Notes under the pieces: generated by a model
The model's input: only the letters and a program-made list of their open reading frames with translations
The model's database searches: none
Told to the model about the DNA's origin: nothing
Shown here: positions 44,805-53,815 of the stretch, piece by piece
Layout of the letters: each line of letters starts with the position of its first letter
Numbering within the stretch: the first letter of the stretch is position 1
Translations under genes and position numbers: made by a program
Source: Lachnospiraceae bacterium
GTDB taxonomy: Bacteria > Bacillota > Clostridia > Lachnospirales > Anaerotignaceae
Direction of reading: 5' to 3'
Length of the DNA: 64,000 nucleotides
Assembly (NCBI GenBank): GCA_019422065.1
Contig: JAHZEA010000005.1
Span: forward strand, 49,698-113,697

Positions 44805-45212
44805 TCATTTTTTTGTATTGATTCCCAAAATACCGCCTACTGCCCCGCTTACAACAGACAAAACGATTGACAAAGCCCTGAATAAGCTCATATTTTCACC
44901 GTAAGGCAGCATTATAATAAGCAAAACAATAATTATATAAATACCTGCCGAAAGAGCTCCCCAAAGTATGCCTTTTTTATCTGCTTTAGACGCTGTTTTA
45001 AATCCGGCAAAAAATGAGCTTATAATTGTAACAGCCAATGAAAACGGCGCAATAAAGCTTTCGCTTATATCGGTATATGTAAGCAGTACGGCACAGACTA
45101 AAAACGCAGCTGCTGTAAAAAATAAAGCCGGTATTAAACCGTAAAGCATACCGTATAACACACCATTATTTCCTGCCGGAGCTTGATTTGTTGGTACTTT
45201 CAAAAACAACAC
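44805..45212 (-). CDS. TIGR04086 family membrane protein
   Basis: The 135-residue protein has four membrane helices with the motif LAVTIISSFFAGFKTASKA and ends GGILGINTKK. This family is regularly found beside scfA in Clostridia. The role is unknown; a link to SCIFF export or sensing is inferred only from the neighbourhood. It lies 77 bases upstream of scfA on the same strand. Confidence 0.85.
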   Translation of the reverse strand: MLFLKVPTNQAPAGNNGVLYGMLYGLIPALFFTAAAFLVCAVLLTYTDISESFIAPFSLAVTIISSFFAGFKTASKADKKGILWGALSAGIYIIIVLLIIMLPYGENMSLFRALSIVLSVVSGAVGGILGINTKK

Positions 45213-45309
45213 TTCTTTCTCTTTTTTACAATTTTACTTGCCATATTTAAAAAATATTCATTGCCCCAATAAAATCTTTGTGTTTAAATATATATCAGAG
45301 GTGATACAA

Positions 45310-46182
45310 ATGGAATTAACCGGTTTTATAGACTTACACTCACACTCAACTTATTCCGACGGTACACTTACACCGGAAGAGATAATAAAAACTGCGGCAC
45401 ATATAGGTCTTTCATCTGTTGCCCTTACAGACCATGACTGTATATTTGGTACAGACGAATTTACATCTGCCGGCAAAAAATACGGCATTGAGGCAATAAA
45501 CGGCATTGAGCTTGCCTCTTATTATTCAGCACCGTTTATTGAGCGCACAAAAGAAATTCATATTGTAGGTCTTTTTATAGACAATAAGAATAAAGAGCTT
45601 CTTGAAAAAACCGAAATAATACTTCAGCAGAGAATTGACCGCAATCACAAAATGGTTAAGCGCCTTACAGAGCTGGGCTTTCCTATGACGTATGACGAGC
45701 TTAGGGCCATAGCCGGCAGGGACAGCTGTTCAAGAACACATTATGCTCTTTTAATGGTTAAAAAAGGCTATGTTAAAGACAAAAAAGAGGCTTTTGCCAA
45801 ATATATATCTACCGGTATGCCGGGATATGTGCCAAGAATACTGCCTACACCGGAAGAATGCATTAACCTTATTAAAAATGCCGGCGGAGTACCTGTTTTG
45901 GCTCACCCTACTCTTTACCGCCTTAATAACGAACAGATAGAATTAATGGCACAGGATTTAAGGCAAAAAGGCATGGAAGGCATAGAGGTTATGTACTCCA
46001 CATATTCAGCTGAAGAAGAAAAATTCATCAATTCCATAGCCGAAAAATATAATTTTGCCAAAAGCGGCGGAAGTGATTTTCATGGCACAAACAAAACCGG
46101 TATTTACCTTGGAGAAGGTAAAGGAAATCTTAAAATACCTTATGAATTTTTAAACGAAATTAAAAAAAGGAGGAACATATAA
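45310..46182 (+). CDS. PHP-domain phosphoesterase
   Basis: The 290-residue protein carries the PHP metal motifs: FIDLHSHSTYSDGT (HxH), ALTDHDC, NGIELASYY, VLAHPTL and SGGSDFHG. Characterised relatives are nucleoside 3',5'-bisphosphate or 5'-3' RNA phosphatases (trpH/yciV type). The ATG at 45310 follows AGAGGTG by about six bases; the longer frame lacks a ribosome site. Its last base is shared with the flavin reductase-like gene (TAATG overlap). Confidence 0.9.
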   Translation: MELTGFIDLHSHSTYSDGTLTPEEIIKTAAHIGLSSVALTDHDCIFGTDEFTSAGKKYGIEAINGIELASYYSAPFIERTKEIHIVGLFIDNKNKELLEKTEIILQQRIDRNHKMVKRLTELGFPMTYDELRAIAGRDSCSRTHYALLMVKKGYVKDKKEAFAKYISTGMPGYVPRILPTPEECINLIKNAGGVPVLAHPTLYRLNNEQIELMAQDLRQKGMEGIEVMYSTYSAEEEKFINSIAEKYNFAKSGGSDFHGTNKTGIYLGEGKGNLKIPYEFLNEIKKRRNI

Positions 46183-46685
46183 TGTTTAAAACAATTCAGG
46201 CAGAAGAATTAGACCAGAACATATTTAAAATGATAGGCAAAGACTGGCTTTTAATAACAGCTAAAAAAGAAGATAAAGTAAACACAATGACAGCTTCATG
46301 GGGCAGCGCCGGTATAATGTGGGGCAAACCAACAGCATTTGTATTTATTCGTCCGCAGAGGTACACAAAGGAATTTGTTGACGCTTCTGAGGAATTTTCA
46401 ATTAATGTTTTAGGCGACGCATACAGAAAAGTTCTTAATTACTGCGGAACAGTTTCCGGACGTGATGAGGATAAAATAAAAAATTCAAACCTTACAGTTG
46501 ACTATAAAAATGATACTCCATATTTTGATGAAAGCAAAATTGTGCTTATTTGCCGTAAGGTATTCGCACAAGAGCTTAAAGAAGAAAGTTTTATTGATAA
46601 GTCTATTATAGACAAATGGTATCCGCAAAAAGATTATCATACAATGTACGCCGCAGAAATTAAAGAAGTTCTTATTAAAGAATAA
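46182..46685 (+). CDS. Flavin reductase-like / flavoredoxin domain protein
   Basis: The 167-residue protein has the FMN-binding split-barrel pattern: MTASWGSAGIMWGKPTAFVFIRPQRYT in parts, FSINVLG, and GTVSGRDEDKI. Such proteins bind FMN and pass electrons or reduce flavin. It overlaps the end of the PHP gene and ends before a bidirectional terminator. Confidence 0.85.
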   Translation: MFKTIQAEELDQNIFKMIGKDWLLITAKKEDKVNTMTASWGSAGIMWGKPTAFVFIRPQRYTKEFVDASEEFSINVLGDAYRKVLNYCGTVSGRDEDKIKNSNLTVDYKNDTPYFDESKIVLICRKVFAQELKEESFIDKSIIDKWYPQKDYHTMYAAEIKEVLIKE

Positions 46686-46689
46686 AAAA

Positions 46690-46726
46690 TAAAGCACTGA
46701 TTTCTTAAAAGATTTCAGTGCTTTTT
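46690..46726. terminator. Bidirectional terminator between the flavin reductase-like gene and potD
   Basis: AAAGCACTGA and TCAGTGCTTT pair, flanked by A and T tracts; the genes on both sides converge on it. Confidence 0.85.
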
Positions 46727-46739
46727 ATTGTTTATTTAA

Positions 46740-47822
46740 TTATTTAGAAGCTTTAACTTTAATCCAAAGCTCTGAAAGTTTCTGTCTTAAAACTTCGTTA
46801 TCGTTAAATACTTCGTCTTTTTCATAGCCTTCTCTTGGAAGATAAGCCTCATTGCCTTCATACTCTCCGCCTTCACCGCTCATTTCAGCAAGAACCTCTT
46901 TGTTAGGAGAAGCATAGCCTACAGTTGAGCTGTTGTCATAAGAAGCATCATATGAAAGTATATAGTTAATAAACTCGTGGGCAAGCTTAGGGTTTTCGGC
47001 ATTTTTAGGTATTACCATTGAGTCAACCCAAAGGTTTGTTCCTTCAGTAGGCATCCAGTAGCTCATATCCTCGTTTTCGGAAAGTATATAAGCCGCATCA
47101 CCACTGTAAACAACAGCCATGTCCATAAGGCCGTTAGCCATATTGTCTATAACCTCGTCAGTTACATATACAGGCTCCATTGTGTTGTTTAATTCCACAA
47201 GCCAGTTATAAGCTTCGTTTATTTCTTCCTCATTGTCTGTATTCATTGAATAGCCTAAAGATTTAAGAGCTACCATAAATGAGTCTCTTTCAGAGTCGTA
47301 CATATAAATACGGCCTTTATATTTTGTATCTTTAAGTATGCTGTAGCCTTTTTCCTCAACTTCTTCCTGTGGTACATTGTTGTGGTTATAAACAATACCT
47401 ACAGAACCCCAGAAATAAGGCACAGAGTATTTATTTTCAGGGTCAAAAGAAAGATTTTTAACACCGTCTGCAAGCTCGCTCATATTAGGTATAAGGCTTA
47501 AATCCAGCTCCTGAAGCATGTCTTCTTTTATAAGTCTTTCAATCATATAGTCAGAAGGCACTATTACATCATAAGCGTCACCAGCCTGAAGCTTTGTATA
47601 CATCATTTCGTTTGAGTCAAAATATTCAGAAATAACTTTTACACCGAATTCTTCCTCAAAATTTGAAATTACATCTTCTCCAACATATTCACCCCAGTTG
47701 TAGAATTTAAGAGTGTCAGAGCCGTATTTTTCCACAGCGTCTGATGATGATGCCGCGCTTGAACCACAACCGGAAAGCGCTACTGCTGCAATAAGAGATG
47801 CAGCCAATATTATTTTTTTCAT
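46740..47822 (-). CDS. potD: Spermidine/putrescine ABC transporter substrate-binding lipoprotein
   Basis: The 360-residue protein has a lipoprotein signal with lipobox ALSGC (about 16-20). The PotD fold opens with LKFYNWGEYVGEDVISNFEEEFG and includes DVIVPSDYMIERLI and VPYFWGSVGIVYN. The conserved aromatic and acidic residues that hold polyamines are present. It overlaps potC by four bases at the end of the five-gene unit. Confidence 0.95.
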   Translation of the reverse strand: MKKIILAASLIAAVALSGCGSSAASSSDAVEKYGSDTLKFYNWGEYVGEDVISNFEEEFGVKVISEYFDSNEMMYTKLQAGDAYDVIVPSDYMIERLIKEDMLQELDLSLIPNMSELADGVKNLSFDPENKYSVPYFWGSVGIVYNHNNVPQEEVEEKGYSILKDTKYKGRIYMYDSERDSFMVALKSLGYSMNTDNEEEINEAYNWLVELNNTMEPVYVTDEVIDNMANGLMDMAVVYSGDAAYILSENEDMSYWMPTEGTNLWVDSMVIPKNAENPKLAHEFINYILSYDASYDNSSTVGYASPNKEVLAEMSGEGGEYEGNEAYLPREGYEKDEVFNDNEVLRQKLSELWIKVKASK

Positions 47823-48607
47823 TCTTTTACTCCTCCCCTTCGTTTAAGTACAGGTATAATATTTATAAGCACCAGAACAACCGTTATAATAAGTATAATA
47901 ATGGTTGAAAGGGCGTTTATAGATGGATTAATACGCTTACTCATTGTATAAACAAGTATAGATATATTGCTTACACCGTTTCCCGTTACAAAGTACGAAA
48001 TTATAAAGTCGTCAAAAGACATTGTAAAAGCCACTAATGCTCCCGAAACTATTCCCGGCATTATCTGCGGTATTATAACTTTTATAAGCGCCTGCCATGG
48101 TGTAGCGCCTAAATCCAGTGCTGCGTCCGCAAGGTTAGGGTCAAGGCTTCTGAGTTTAGGGTTAACACTGAGCATAACATAAGGAATACAGAACATAATA
48201 TGTGCCAAAAGCATTGTAAAATATCCCTTCTGTACTCCTAAAGCGCTAAATAGCATTAAAAGGCTTATAGCTGTTACAATTTCCGGGTTCATAATAGGAA
48301 AGTCATTTATTCTTTCCACAATATTCTTAAGTACCTTATTTGATTTTGAAAGGCCTATAGCCGTAATTGTGCCTACAACCGTGGAAATTATTGTTGCAAG
48401 TATGGCTATTGAAATAGTTGTCCATAAAGCACTCATCATATCCCGGCTTGAAAACATTTTTTCGTACCATGTAAGTGAAAAACCGCTCCAGTGTGTAAGT
48501 GATTTTTTGCTGTTAAACGAAAAAACCACTGTGTAAACAATAGGCATATAGAAGAATATCATTACGCAAATCATAAAAAGTTTTGAAAATATCTTTTTAT
48601 TTTTCAT
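47819..48607 (-). CDS. potC: Spermidine/putrescine ABC transporter permease PotC
   Basis: The 262-residue membrane protein has six helices and the ABC permease coupling loop EAA-like segment (ADAALDLGATPWQALIKVIIPQI, in parts). The start and the WSGFSLTWYEKMF block are typical of PotC. It overlaps potD by four bases, and its first base is shared with the end of potB. Confidence 0.95.
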   Translation of the reverse strand: MKNKKIFSKLFMICVMIFFYMPIVYTVVFSFNSKKSLTHWSGFSLTWYEKMFSSRDMMSALWTTISIAILATIISTVVGTITAIGLSKSNKVLKNIVERINDFPIMNPEIVTAISLLMLFSALGVQKGYFTMLLAHIMFCIPYVMLSVNPKLRSLDPNLADAALDLGATPWQALIKVIIPQIMPGIVSGALVAFTMSFDDFIISYFVTGNGVSNISILVYTMSKRINPSINALSTIIILIITVVLVLINIIPVLKRRGGVKE

Positions 48608-49449
48608 TACTTCTTGTCTCCTCCTTCCATAGCCTCGCCTTTATCTATTTTCTTTGTAATATACATAGAAATCATAATTATAACAGCCATTATAAGGGAT
48701 ATGGCACTACCGAAATTCCAGTCTCCCGCTGTAAGGAACTGATTTTCTATTACATTTCCAATAAGTACATACTGACCGCCGCCTAAAAGCTTTGGTATAA
48801 AGAAGCTTGATACCGCCGGAAGAAAAACAAGTGTTATACCGCTTATAACTCCCGGTATAGAAAGCGGCAGTGTTACTCTTAAAAATGCCTGAACCTTATT
48901 TGCACCTAAATCGCTGGCAGCTTCCAAAAGGCTTTTATCCATTTTGGTAAGAGATGTATAAATCTGTAATATCATAAATGGTATAAAGTTATACACCATA
49001 CCAACTATAACAGCAAAGCTTGTGTGCAGCATTTTAACCGGGCCTATACCTATTAACCCCAATACAGTATTAATTATGCCGTCATCCTGCAAAATACCCA
49101 TCCATGCGTATGTTCTAACAAGCATGTTTATCCATGTAGGTATTGTAACAAGGAGTATAAGCATAACCTTTTTACGGCCTTCGGCATTAGCTATAATATA
49201 AGCCGCCGGATATCCAAGAATAACACAAATAATAGTTGTGGCAATAGCTATTAAAAGGGAACGTCTTAAAACATCAAGGAATATAGCGTCGCTGAAAAAT
49301 TTTCCGAAGTTTTCAAATGAAAACTTAATTGTAGCCACATCGTTTCCGGTTTTTGTAAAGGCGTAAACAAGTATAAGCAGCATAGGCAATACAATAAGCA
49401 GACAAATCCAAACTATATACGGATAGGCCATTGTCCTGAATTGCTTCAT
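48607..49449 (-). CDS. potB: Spermidine/putrescine ABC transporter permease PotB
   Basis: The 280-residue protein has six membrane helices, the PotB block PTWINMLVRTYAWMGIL and the coupling loop EAASDLGANKVQAFLRVTLP. It pairs with PotC. It starts two bases after potA and ends on the first base of potC. Confidence 0.95.
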   Translation of the reverse strand: MKQFRTMAYPYIVWICLLIVLPMLLILVYAFTKTGNDVATIKFSFENFGKFFSDAIFLDVLRRSLLIAIATTIICVILGYPAAYIIANAEGRKKVMLILLVTIPTWINMLVRTYAWMGILQDDGIINTVLGLIGIGPVKMLHTSFAVIVGMVYNFIPFMILQIYTSLTKMDKSLLEAASDLGANKVQAFLRVTLPLSIPGVISGITLVFLPAVSSFFIPKLLGGGQYVLIGNVIENQFLTAGDWNFGSAISLIMAVIIMISMYITKKIDKGEAMEGGDKK

Positions 49450-49451
49450 TT

Positions 49452-51029
49452 TCAGTTTCCTCCTTTACTCATTATGTGAATATCTTCCGGTTCAAATGTA
49501 AGACCTACAATATCGCCTTCCTTATGTTCTCTTGTTGTATCAATTTTGTATTCATAGCCTTCTGTTTTAAATGTTACAGAATATACTCCCGGAACAATGT
49601 TCTCTGGGTCAAAGTCATAGTCAACTTCTGTAATATCTACTTCCGTATCATCATCAAGGCTCCAAGCAGAAGCATTTGCCCATGTTTTAAGGTCTGTCTC
49701 AAGGGCAATACTTTCTTTAATTTCATCTGTCTTTTTAAAGAAGTTAACGGCAAAAATTTCTTCGTTATATTCTGTACTTACTTTTTTGTTCTGGTCTGCC
49801 ACTATCATGTTTGCAGTAACCATTGTTCCTGCTGATGTTGAGAATGTAACAGGATAAGTACCGTTTTGAGGGCTTATTTTATACTCAACCTTGCTTATTG
49901 AAACAAACTCGTCTGTTTCAGGGTTCCATGCCTGAGCGTCGGCTCTGGCTATAATATCAGCCTCTGTAAGCTCTGCTACGTCCTCGGCGTCAAGATAAAA
50001 GTCGTTGGCGCTCATTCTTTCGTTTGCCTTCATATTAAATATAGAGTTATCCTCTGAAACGTGCATTTTAACTGTTATGCTTGTTCCTGAGCGTGTTTCA
50101 ACTACAGTTTCGTAATGAACGCCTTTAAAAAGAACAGACTTAACAACGCCTCTTAATTTGCCTTTTTCTTTAGGTACTATTTCCAAATCTTCCGGTCTTA
50201 TAACAACATCAACTTTTTCGTTTGGCTCAAATCCGCCGTCTACACACTCAAAGTGCTTATCCTCAAATATAACCTCTCTGTCCTGAACCATTACACCGTC
50301 TATAATGTTGCTTTCGCCTATAAAGTTAGCTACAAACACATTTTTAGGCTCGTTGTAAATATCAGTTGGTGTACCTATTTGCTGAATTTCACCGTCTTTC
50401 ATAACAACTATTTTGTCAGACATTGTAAGGGCTTCTTCTTGGTCGTGGGTTACATATATAAACGTAATGCCTACTTCCTGCTGTATTTTTTTAAGCTCAT
50501 GCTGCATTTCTTTTCTAAGCTTAAGGTCAAGAGCACCCAAAGGCTCGTCAAGAAGAAGTACTCTAGGCTCGTTTACAAGTGCTCTGGCTATAGCTACCCT
50601 CTGCTGCTGGCCTCCGCTTAAAGCCGTAACACTTCTTTTGCCGTACTCCTCAAGGCCTACAAGTTTAAGCATACGCATAACTTTCTGCTGTATAACATCT
50701 TTTGGCTCTTTTTTGATTTTAAGGCCAAAAGCCACATTATCGTATACATTCATATTAGGGAAAAGAGCGTATTTTTGGAAAACAGTGTTAATTTCTCTTT
50801 TATACGGCTCAACATTAGATATTTCTTGGTCGCCAAATATAACCTCGCCTTCGTTCTGTTTAAGAAATCCGCCCAAAATCCTTAAAAGAGTTGTTTTTCC
50901 ACAGCCTGAAGGGCCTAAAAGTGTTACAAACTCATTTTCGTAAATATCAAGGTTAATACCTTTAAGCACAAGCTGTCCGTCAAATTCCTTTACAATGTTT
51001 TTAAACTGAATAAGTTTTACCGGCTCCAA
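49452..51029 (-). CDS. potA: Spermidine/putrescine ABC transporter ATPase PotA with tandem Ig-like insert
   Basis: The first 330 residues are a normal PotA: Walker A GPSGCGKTT (39-47), signature LSGGQQQRV, Walker B VLLLDEPLGALD, and a TOBE domain (VVIRPEDLEIVPKEKG). At 525 residues it is about 170 longer than usual. The extra part (about 330-500) holds two similar domains. Each has a D/T-rich helix with WANASAW/ADAQAW, then V-x-I-x-x-V-x-Y, then a G-x-YPVTF/G-VYSVTF strand, like bacterial Ig-like surface repeats. The final 20 residues (VGLTFEPEDIHIMSK) resume the TOBE strand. It is a single intact frame. Confidence 0.93.
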   Translation of the reverse strand: MEPVKLIQFKNIVKEFDGQLVLKGINLDIYENEFVTLLGPSGCGKTTLLRILGGFLKQNEGEVIFGDQEISNVEPYKREINTVFQKYALFPNMNVYDNVAFGLKIKKEPKDVIQQKVMRMLKLVGLEEYGKRSVTALSGGQQQRVAIARALVNEPRVLLLDEPLGALDLKLRKEMQHELKKIQQEVGITFIYVTHDQEEALTMSDKIVVMKDGEIQQIGTPTDIYNEPKNVFVANFIGESNIIDGVMVQDREVIFEDKHFECVDGGFEPNEKVDVVIRPEDLEIVPKEKGKLRGVVKSVLFKGVHYETVVETRSGTSITVKMHVSEDNSIFNMKANERMSANDFYLDAEDVAELTEADIIARADAQAWNPETDEFVSISKVEYKISPQNGTYPVTFSTSAGTMVTANMIVADQNKKVSTEYNEEIFAVNFFKKTDEIKESIALETDLKTWANASAWSLDDDTEVDITEVDYDFDPENIVPGVYSVTFKTEGYEYKIDTTREHKEGDIVGLTFEPEDIHIMSKGGN

Positions 51030-51045
51030 TTTTAAATCCTCCTTT

Positions 51046-51579
51046 TTAGAATAAAGGCGGCGTAGACACCCAAATAAGTTTTGCCGCTGTTTTCCTGTCG
51101 TTTCTTATATAATGAAAATTCTTTCCGTTAAGATAAAAAGTCTCGCCTTTTTTAACTGTGTATTCTTTGTCACCGTTTACAAGTGTAACACGGCCTTCCA
51201 GTACATAACCGAACTCCTCGCCATCGTTTGGCTGAACCTCAAATGTTTTCATTCCCGGTTCTATTTCAATCATAACCGGCTCCATTTCGTTTTTCTGTGA
51301 GTTAGGAACAATCCAATTTACTGTATAGCCTTCTCTTTCGTCTACAAAAAAATCGTCCGTGCTGAAAACAGCCTTTTCGTCACGGTCTTCTTTAAAAAAC
51401 TCGCCGAGAGTAGTGCCCAAAGCCTCAAGAATATCGTAAAGAGTAGCTATTGAAGGTGACGTAAGGTTTCTTTCAACTTGTGATAAAAAGCCTTTTGTAA
51501 GCTCACAACGGCTTGCCAGTTCCTCAAGAGTAAGACATTTTTTTAATCTCAGCTGTTTTATTTTATATCCAATATCCAT
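51046..51579 (-). CDS. XRE-cupin transcriptional regulator of the pot operon
   Basis: The protein has about 177 residues. The N-terminal helix-turn-helix is IKQLRLKKCLTLEELASRCELTKGF in parts, with SQVERNLTSPSIATL. The C-terminal cupin barrel (about 105-172) has MKTFEVQPNDGEEFGYVLEG and GETFYLNGKNFHYI. PuuR-like members sense polyamines or related small molecules. The start at 51579 follows GGAGG by eight bases. It is the first gene of the pot operon, 16 bases before potA, which implies autoregulation together with the transporter. Confidence 0.9.
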   Translation of the reverse strand: MDIGYKIKQLRLKKCLTLEELASRCELTKGFLSQVERNLTSPSIATLYDILEALGTTLGEFFKEDRDEKAVFSTDDFFVDEREGYTVNWIVPNSQKNEMEPVMIEIEPGMKTFEVQPNDGEEFGYVLEGRVTLVNGDKEYTVKKGETFYLNGKNFHYIRNDRKTAAKLIWVSTPPLF

Positions 51580-51607
51580 TAAACAGCCCTCCAATCGGAT
51601 TAGATAT

Positions 51608-51671
51608 ACTAAACAAATCAATTATTTTTACTAAACCAAAAACATTATACTATAACTTTCCGCAATTTCAA
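51608..51671 (-). promoter_or_regulatory. Promoter and candidate operator of the pot operon
   Basis: On the minus strand TTGAAA (51671-51666) and TATAAT (51649-51644) are 16 bases apart. Downstream of the -10, the 7-mer ACTAAAC (plus strand) occurs at 51608 and 51630, 22 bases or two turns apart. A third copy is at 51830. The pair sits between the -10 and the ribosome site, where a repressor would block transcription; the XRE-cupin protein is the natural candidate. Confidence 0.5.
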
Positions 51672-51841
51672 TATTCTTTAAACAATTTATTTAATTTTAT
51701 TAAACTCATACAATGAAAAATACCTTTGTACTGACAAGTTTATACAAAATTTGCAAAAAAATACCAGCCATGATATTATACCTTAAAATATACAGCCGGT
51801 TTATAAAAATATATATTAAATTTTACATTACTAAACAAATT

Positions 51842-51985
51842 TTACTTATTTTTAAACTTTGAAACCATAGTATAAACACCATATAATCCTGCCGCCATGC
51901 CATATAAGCCCATAATCCTTTTGGCCATTGGTATAGCTGTATTTTTAATAAACATCACTCGTTTTACGGTTTTTCTTATTTTCAT
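51842..51985 (-). CDS. Small basic 47-residue protein
   Basis: The peptide has a basic start (KIRKTVKRVMFIKN), a hydrophobic Gly/Met/Tyr helix (IMGLYGMAAGLYGVYTMV) and a basic end. The ATG at 51985 follows GGAGGTAGGGG. It is divergent from the HAD phosphatase gene. It could be a membrane-surface peptide; the family is not recognised. Confidence 0.5.
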   Translation of the reverse strand: MKIRKTVKRVMFIKNTAIPMAKRIMGLYGMAAGLYGVYTMVSKFKNK

Positions 51986-52073
51986 TTTATAACCCCTACC
52001 TCCACAAAAATCAAACAATATATTGAATAACACATTCCGTTCTGTTACTATTTAGATATAAAGGAGAATGCTT

Positions 52074-52889
52074 ATGATAAAATTAATAGCTTCTGATTTA
52101 GACGGAACACTTTTAACAACTAATAAAGAACTTACTCCACGGCTTAAAAAGTCGCTTGATAAAGCCGCTCAAAACGGTGCGCTGTTTGTTCCTGCAACAG
52201 GCAGAACATTATGCGCTATACCCCAGTATGTTAAAGACATACCTTCCGCCAAATATATAATAACATCTAACGGGGCATGTGTATATAAAAAAGGCTCTAA
52301 AACGCCTATATTTAAAGAATGTCTTATGCCAGAGCAAGTAGAAATAGTATACAGCGCCGCTTCTCAGCTTGATACGGTTATAGAAGTATTTGCCGATGGC
52401 ATGGCGTATATAGGAAAAAGCCATTTTGAGTACTTACAGCAATTCGGCATAACCGGCCGCAGAGCCAACTATATTAAAACAACAAGAACAGTAGTACCTG
52501 ACATATACTCACTTCTTCACTCCAATATTGAAAATATAGAAAATATTAATGTTATATTCAACAATATGAGCCTTAGGGAAAAATTCAGGGCAGATATTAA
52601 AAATTCAACTAGTGCCTTTGTTACTTCTTCTTCCACAGATAATATAGAAGTAAGCTCCTCAAAAGCCGCAAAAGGCAATGCATTAAAAAACCTCTGCCAA
52701 ATGCTGGGTATTAAAAACAATGAAGTTATAGCCTTTGGCGACAGTGAAAACGACATTGACATGCTTGAGTTTGCCGGAACCGGTGTTTTAATGAAAAACG
52801 CCGATAACAGCCTTAAAACCCAAGGTCTTATCGTTTCCTCCTCCTGCGATGACTATGGTGTTGCCAGAATACTTGAGGATATATTTTAA
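52074..52889 (+). CDS. Cof-type HAD-superfamily hydrolase
   Basis: The 271-residue protein has the HAD nucleophile motif ASDLDGTLL near residue 9, TGRT (motif II), Lys in SSKAAKGNAL (motif III) and FGDSENDIDML (motif IV). A C2B cap lies between. These enzymes dephosphorylate sugar or nucleotide phosphates; the substrate is unknown. The second of two ATGs (52074) is used because it is seven bases from GGAG. Confidence 0.92.
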   Translation: MIKLIASDLDGTLLTTNKELTPRLKKSLDKAAQNGALFVPATGRTLCAIPQYVKDIPSAKYIITSNGACVYKKGSKTPIFKECLMPEQVEIVYSAASQLDTVIEVFADGMAYIGKSHFEYLQQFGITGRRANYIKTTRTVVPDIYSLLHSNIENIENINVIFNNMSLREKFRADIKNSTSAFVTSSSTDNIEVSSSKAAKGNALKNLCQMLGIKNNEVIAFGDSENDIDMLEFAGTGVLMKNADNSLKTQGLIVSSSCDDYGVARILEDIF

Positions 52890-52932
52890 TTAACTTAAAT
52901 ATATTAAAAAAACATATATTAAAACTAAAAAC

Positions 52933-52976
52933 AAAACCACAGCAAAAGATAAATTCTTTTAAACTGTGGTTTTATT
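52933..52976. terminator. Bidirectional terminator between the HAD gene and murI
   Basis: AAAACCACAG and CTGTGGTTTT pair, extended by an inner AAAAGA/TCTTTT. The two genes converge on it. Confidence 0.88.
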
Positions 52977-52999
52977 ATTTTTCACTTAAAGTATTTTTA

Positions 53000-53803
53000 T
53001 TAAAATCCTTCTATATTAATAACTCTTGTGGCAAAATTTCTACCCAAAGCCTGACGGCAAATCCTGCTGAACATTTCCGTTTGGTCACTTACATAAAACT
53101 CGTTTTCAGGCTCTCTTTCTTTAAGCCGCGCCATATCGTTTTTTAAAAGATAATCTTTTAAAACAAGTGCCGTTTCATAAGCCGGGTCAACAAGTGTTAC
53201 ATTTGGCCCTACGGCTTTTTTAATACATTCCCTTAAAAGCGGATAATGTGTACAGCCCATAACAATAGTATCTATATTTTTGGCCGTAAGCTCAGAAATA
53301 TACTTTTTAGCCGTAAGCAGTGTAATTTCTTCATTTACCCAGCCTTCTTCAGCCAGCGGCACAAAAAGCGGGCATGCCTTTGAGTATACTTTTACACTGC
53401 TGTTAATTTTAAGTATTTCTTTTTCATAGGCTCCACTTCTTATAGTGGCTTCTGTAGCAATAACGCCTATGTTCCTATTCTGCGTAATCTTTGCTGCTTC
53501 AGCCGCTCCCGGCTCAACAACACCAAAAATAGGTATGTCAAATGTGCTTTTAAGCTCATCAAGGCTATTGGAGCTTACAGTATTGCAGGCTATAACAACA
53601 GCTTTAACATTGCGGCTTAACAAAAAACGTATATCCTGTTTGGCAAATTTTGTTATTGTTTCTTTTGACTTGCTGCCATAAGGCACTCTTGCAGTATCTC
53701 CGAAATAAACTATAGCCTCGTTTGGAAGTTCTTTTATAACACGGCTTGTAACGGTAAGTCCGCCTACGCCGGAATCAAAAATACCTATAGGCCTGTTATC
53801 CAT
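53000..53803 (-). CDS. murI: Glutamate racemase
   Basis: The enzyme makes D-glutamate for peptidoglycan. The 267-residue protein has both catalytic cysteines, in VIACNTVSSNSL (about residue 73) and MGCTHYPLL (about 184). It opens with the block RPIGIFDSGVGGLTV, and DTARVPYGSKS follows. It lies 12 bases after ddl on the same strand, forming a cell-wall pair. Confidence 0.97.
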   Translation of the reverse strand: MDNRPIGIFDSGVGGLTVTSRVIKELPNEAIVYFGDTARVPYGSKSKETITKFAKQDIRFLLSRNVKAVVIACNTVSSNSLDELKSTFDIPIFGVVEPGAAEAAKITQNRNIGVIATEATIRSGAYEKEILKINSSVKVYSKACPLFVPLAEEGWVNEEITLLTAKKYISELTAKNIDTIVMGCTHYPLLRECIKKAVGPNVTLVDPAYETALVLKDYLLKNDMARLKEREPENEFYVSDQTEMFSRICRQALGRNFATRVINIEGF

Positions 53804-53815
53804 TAAATAACCTCC

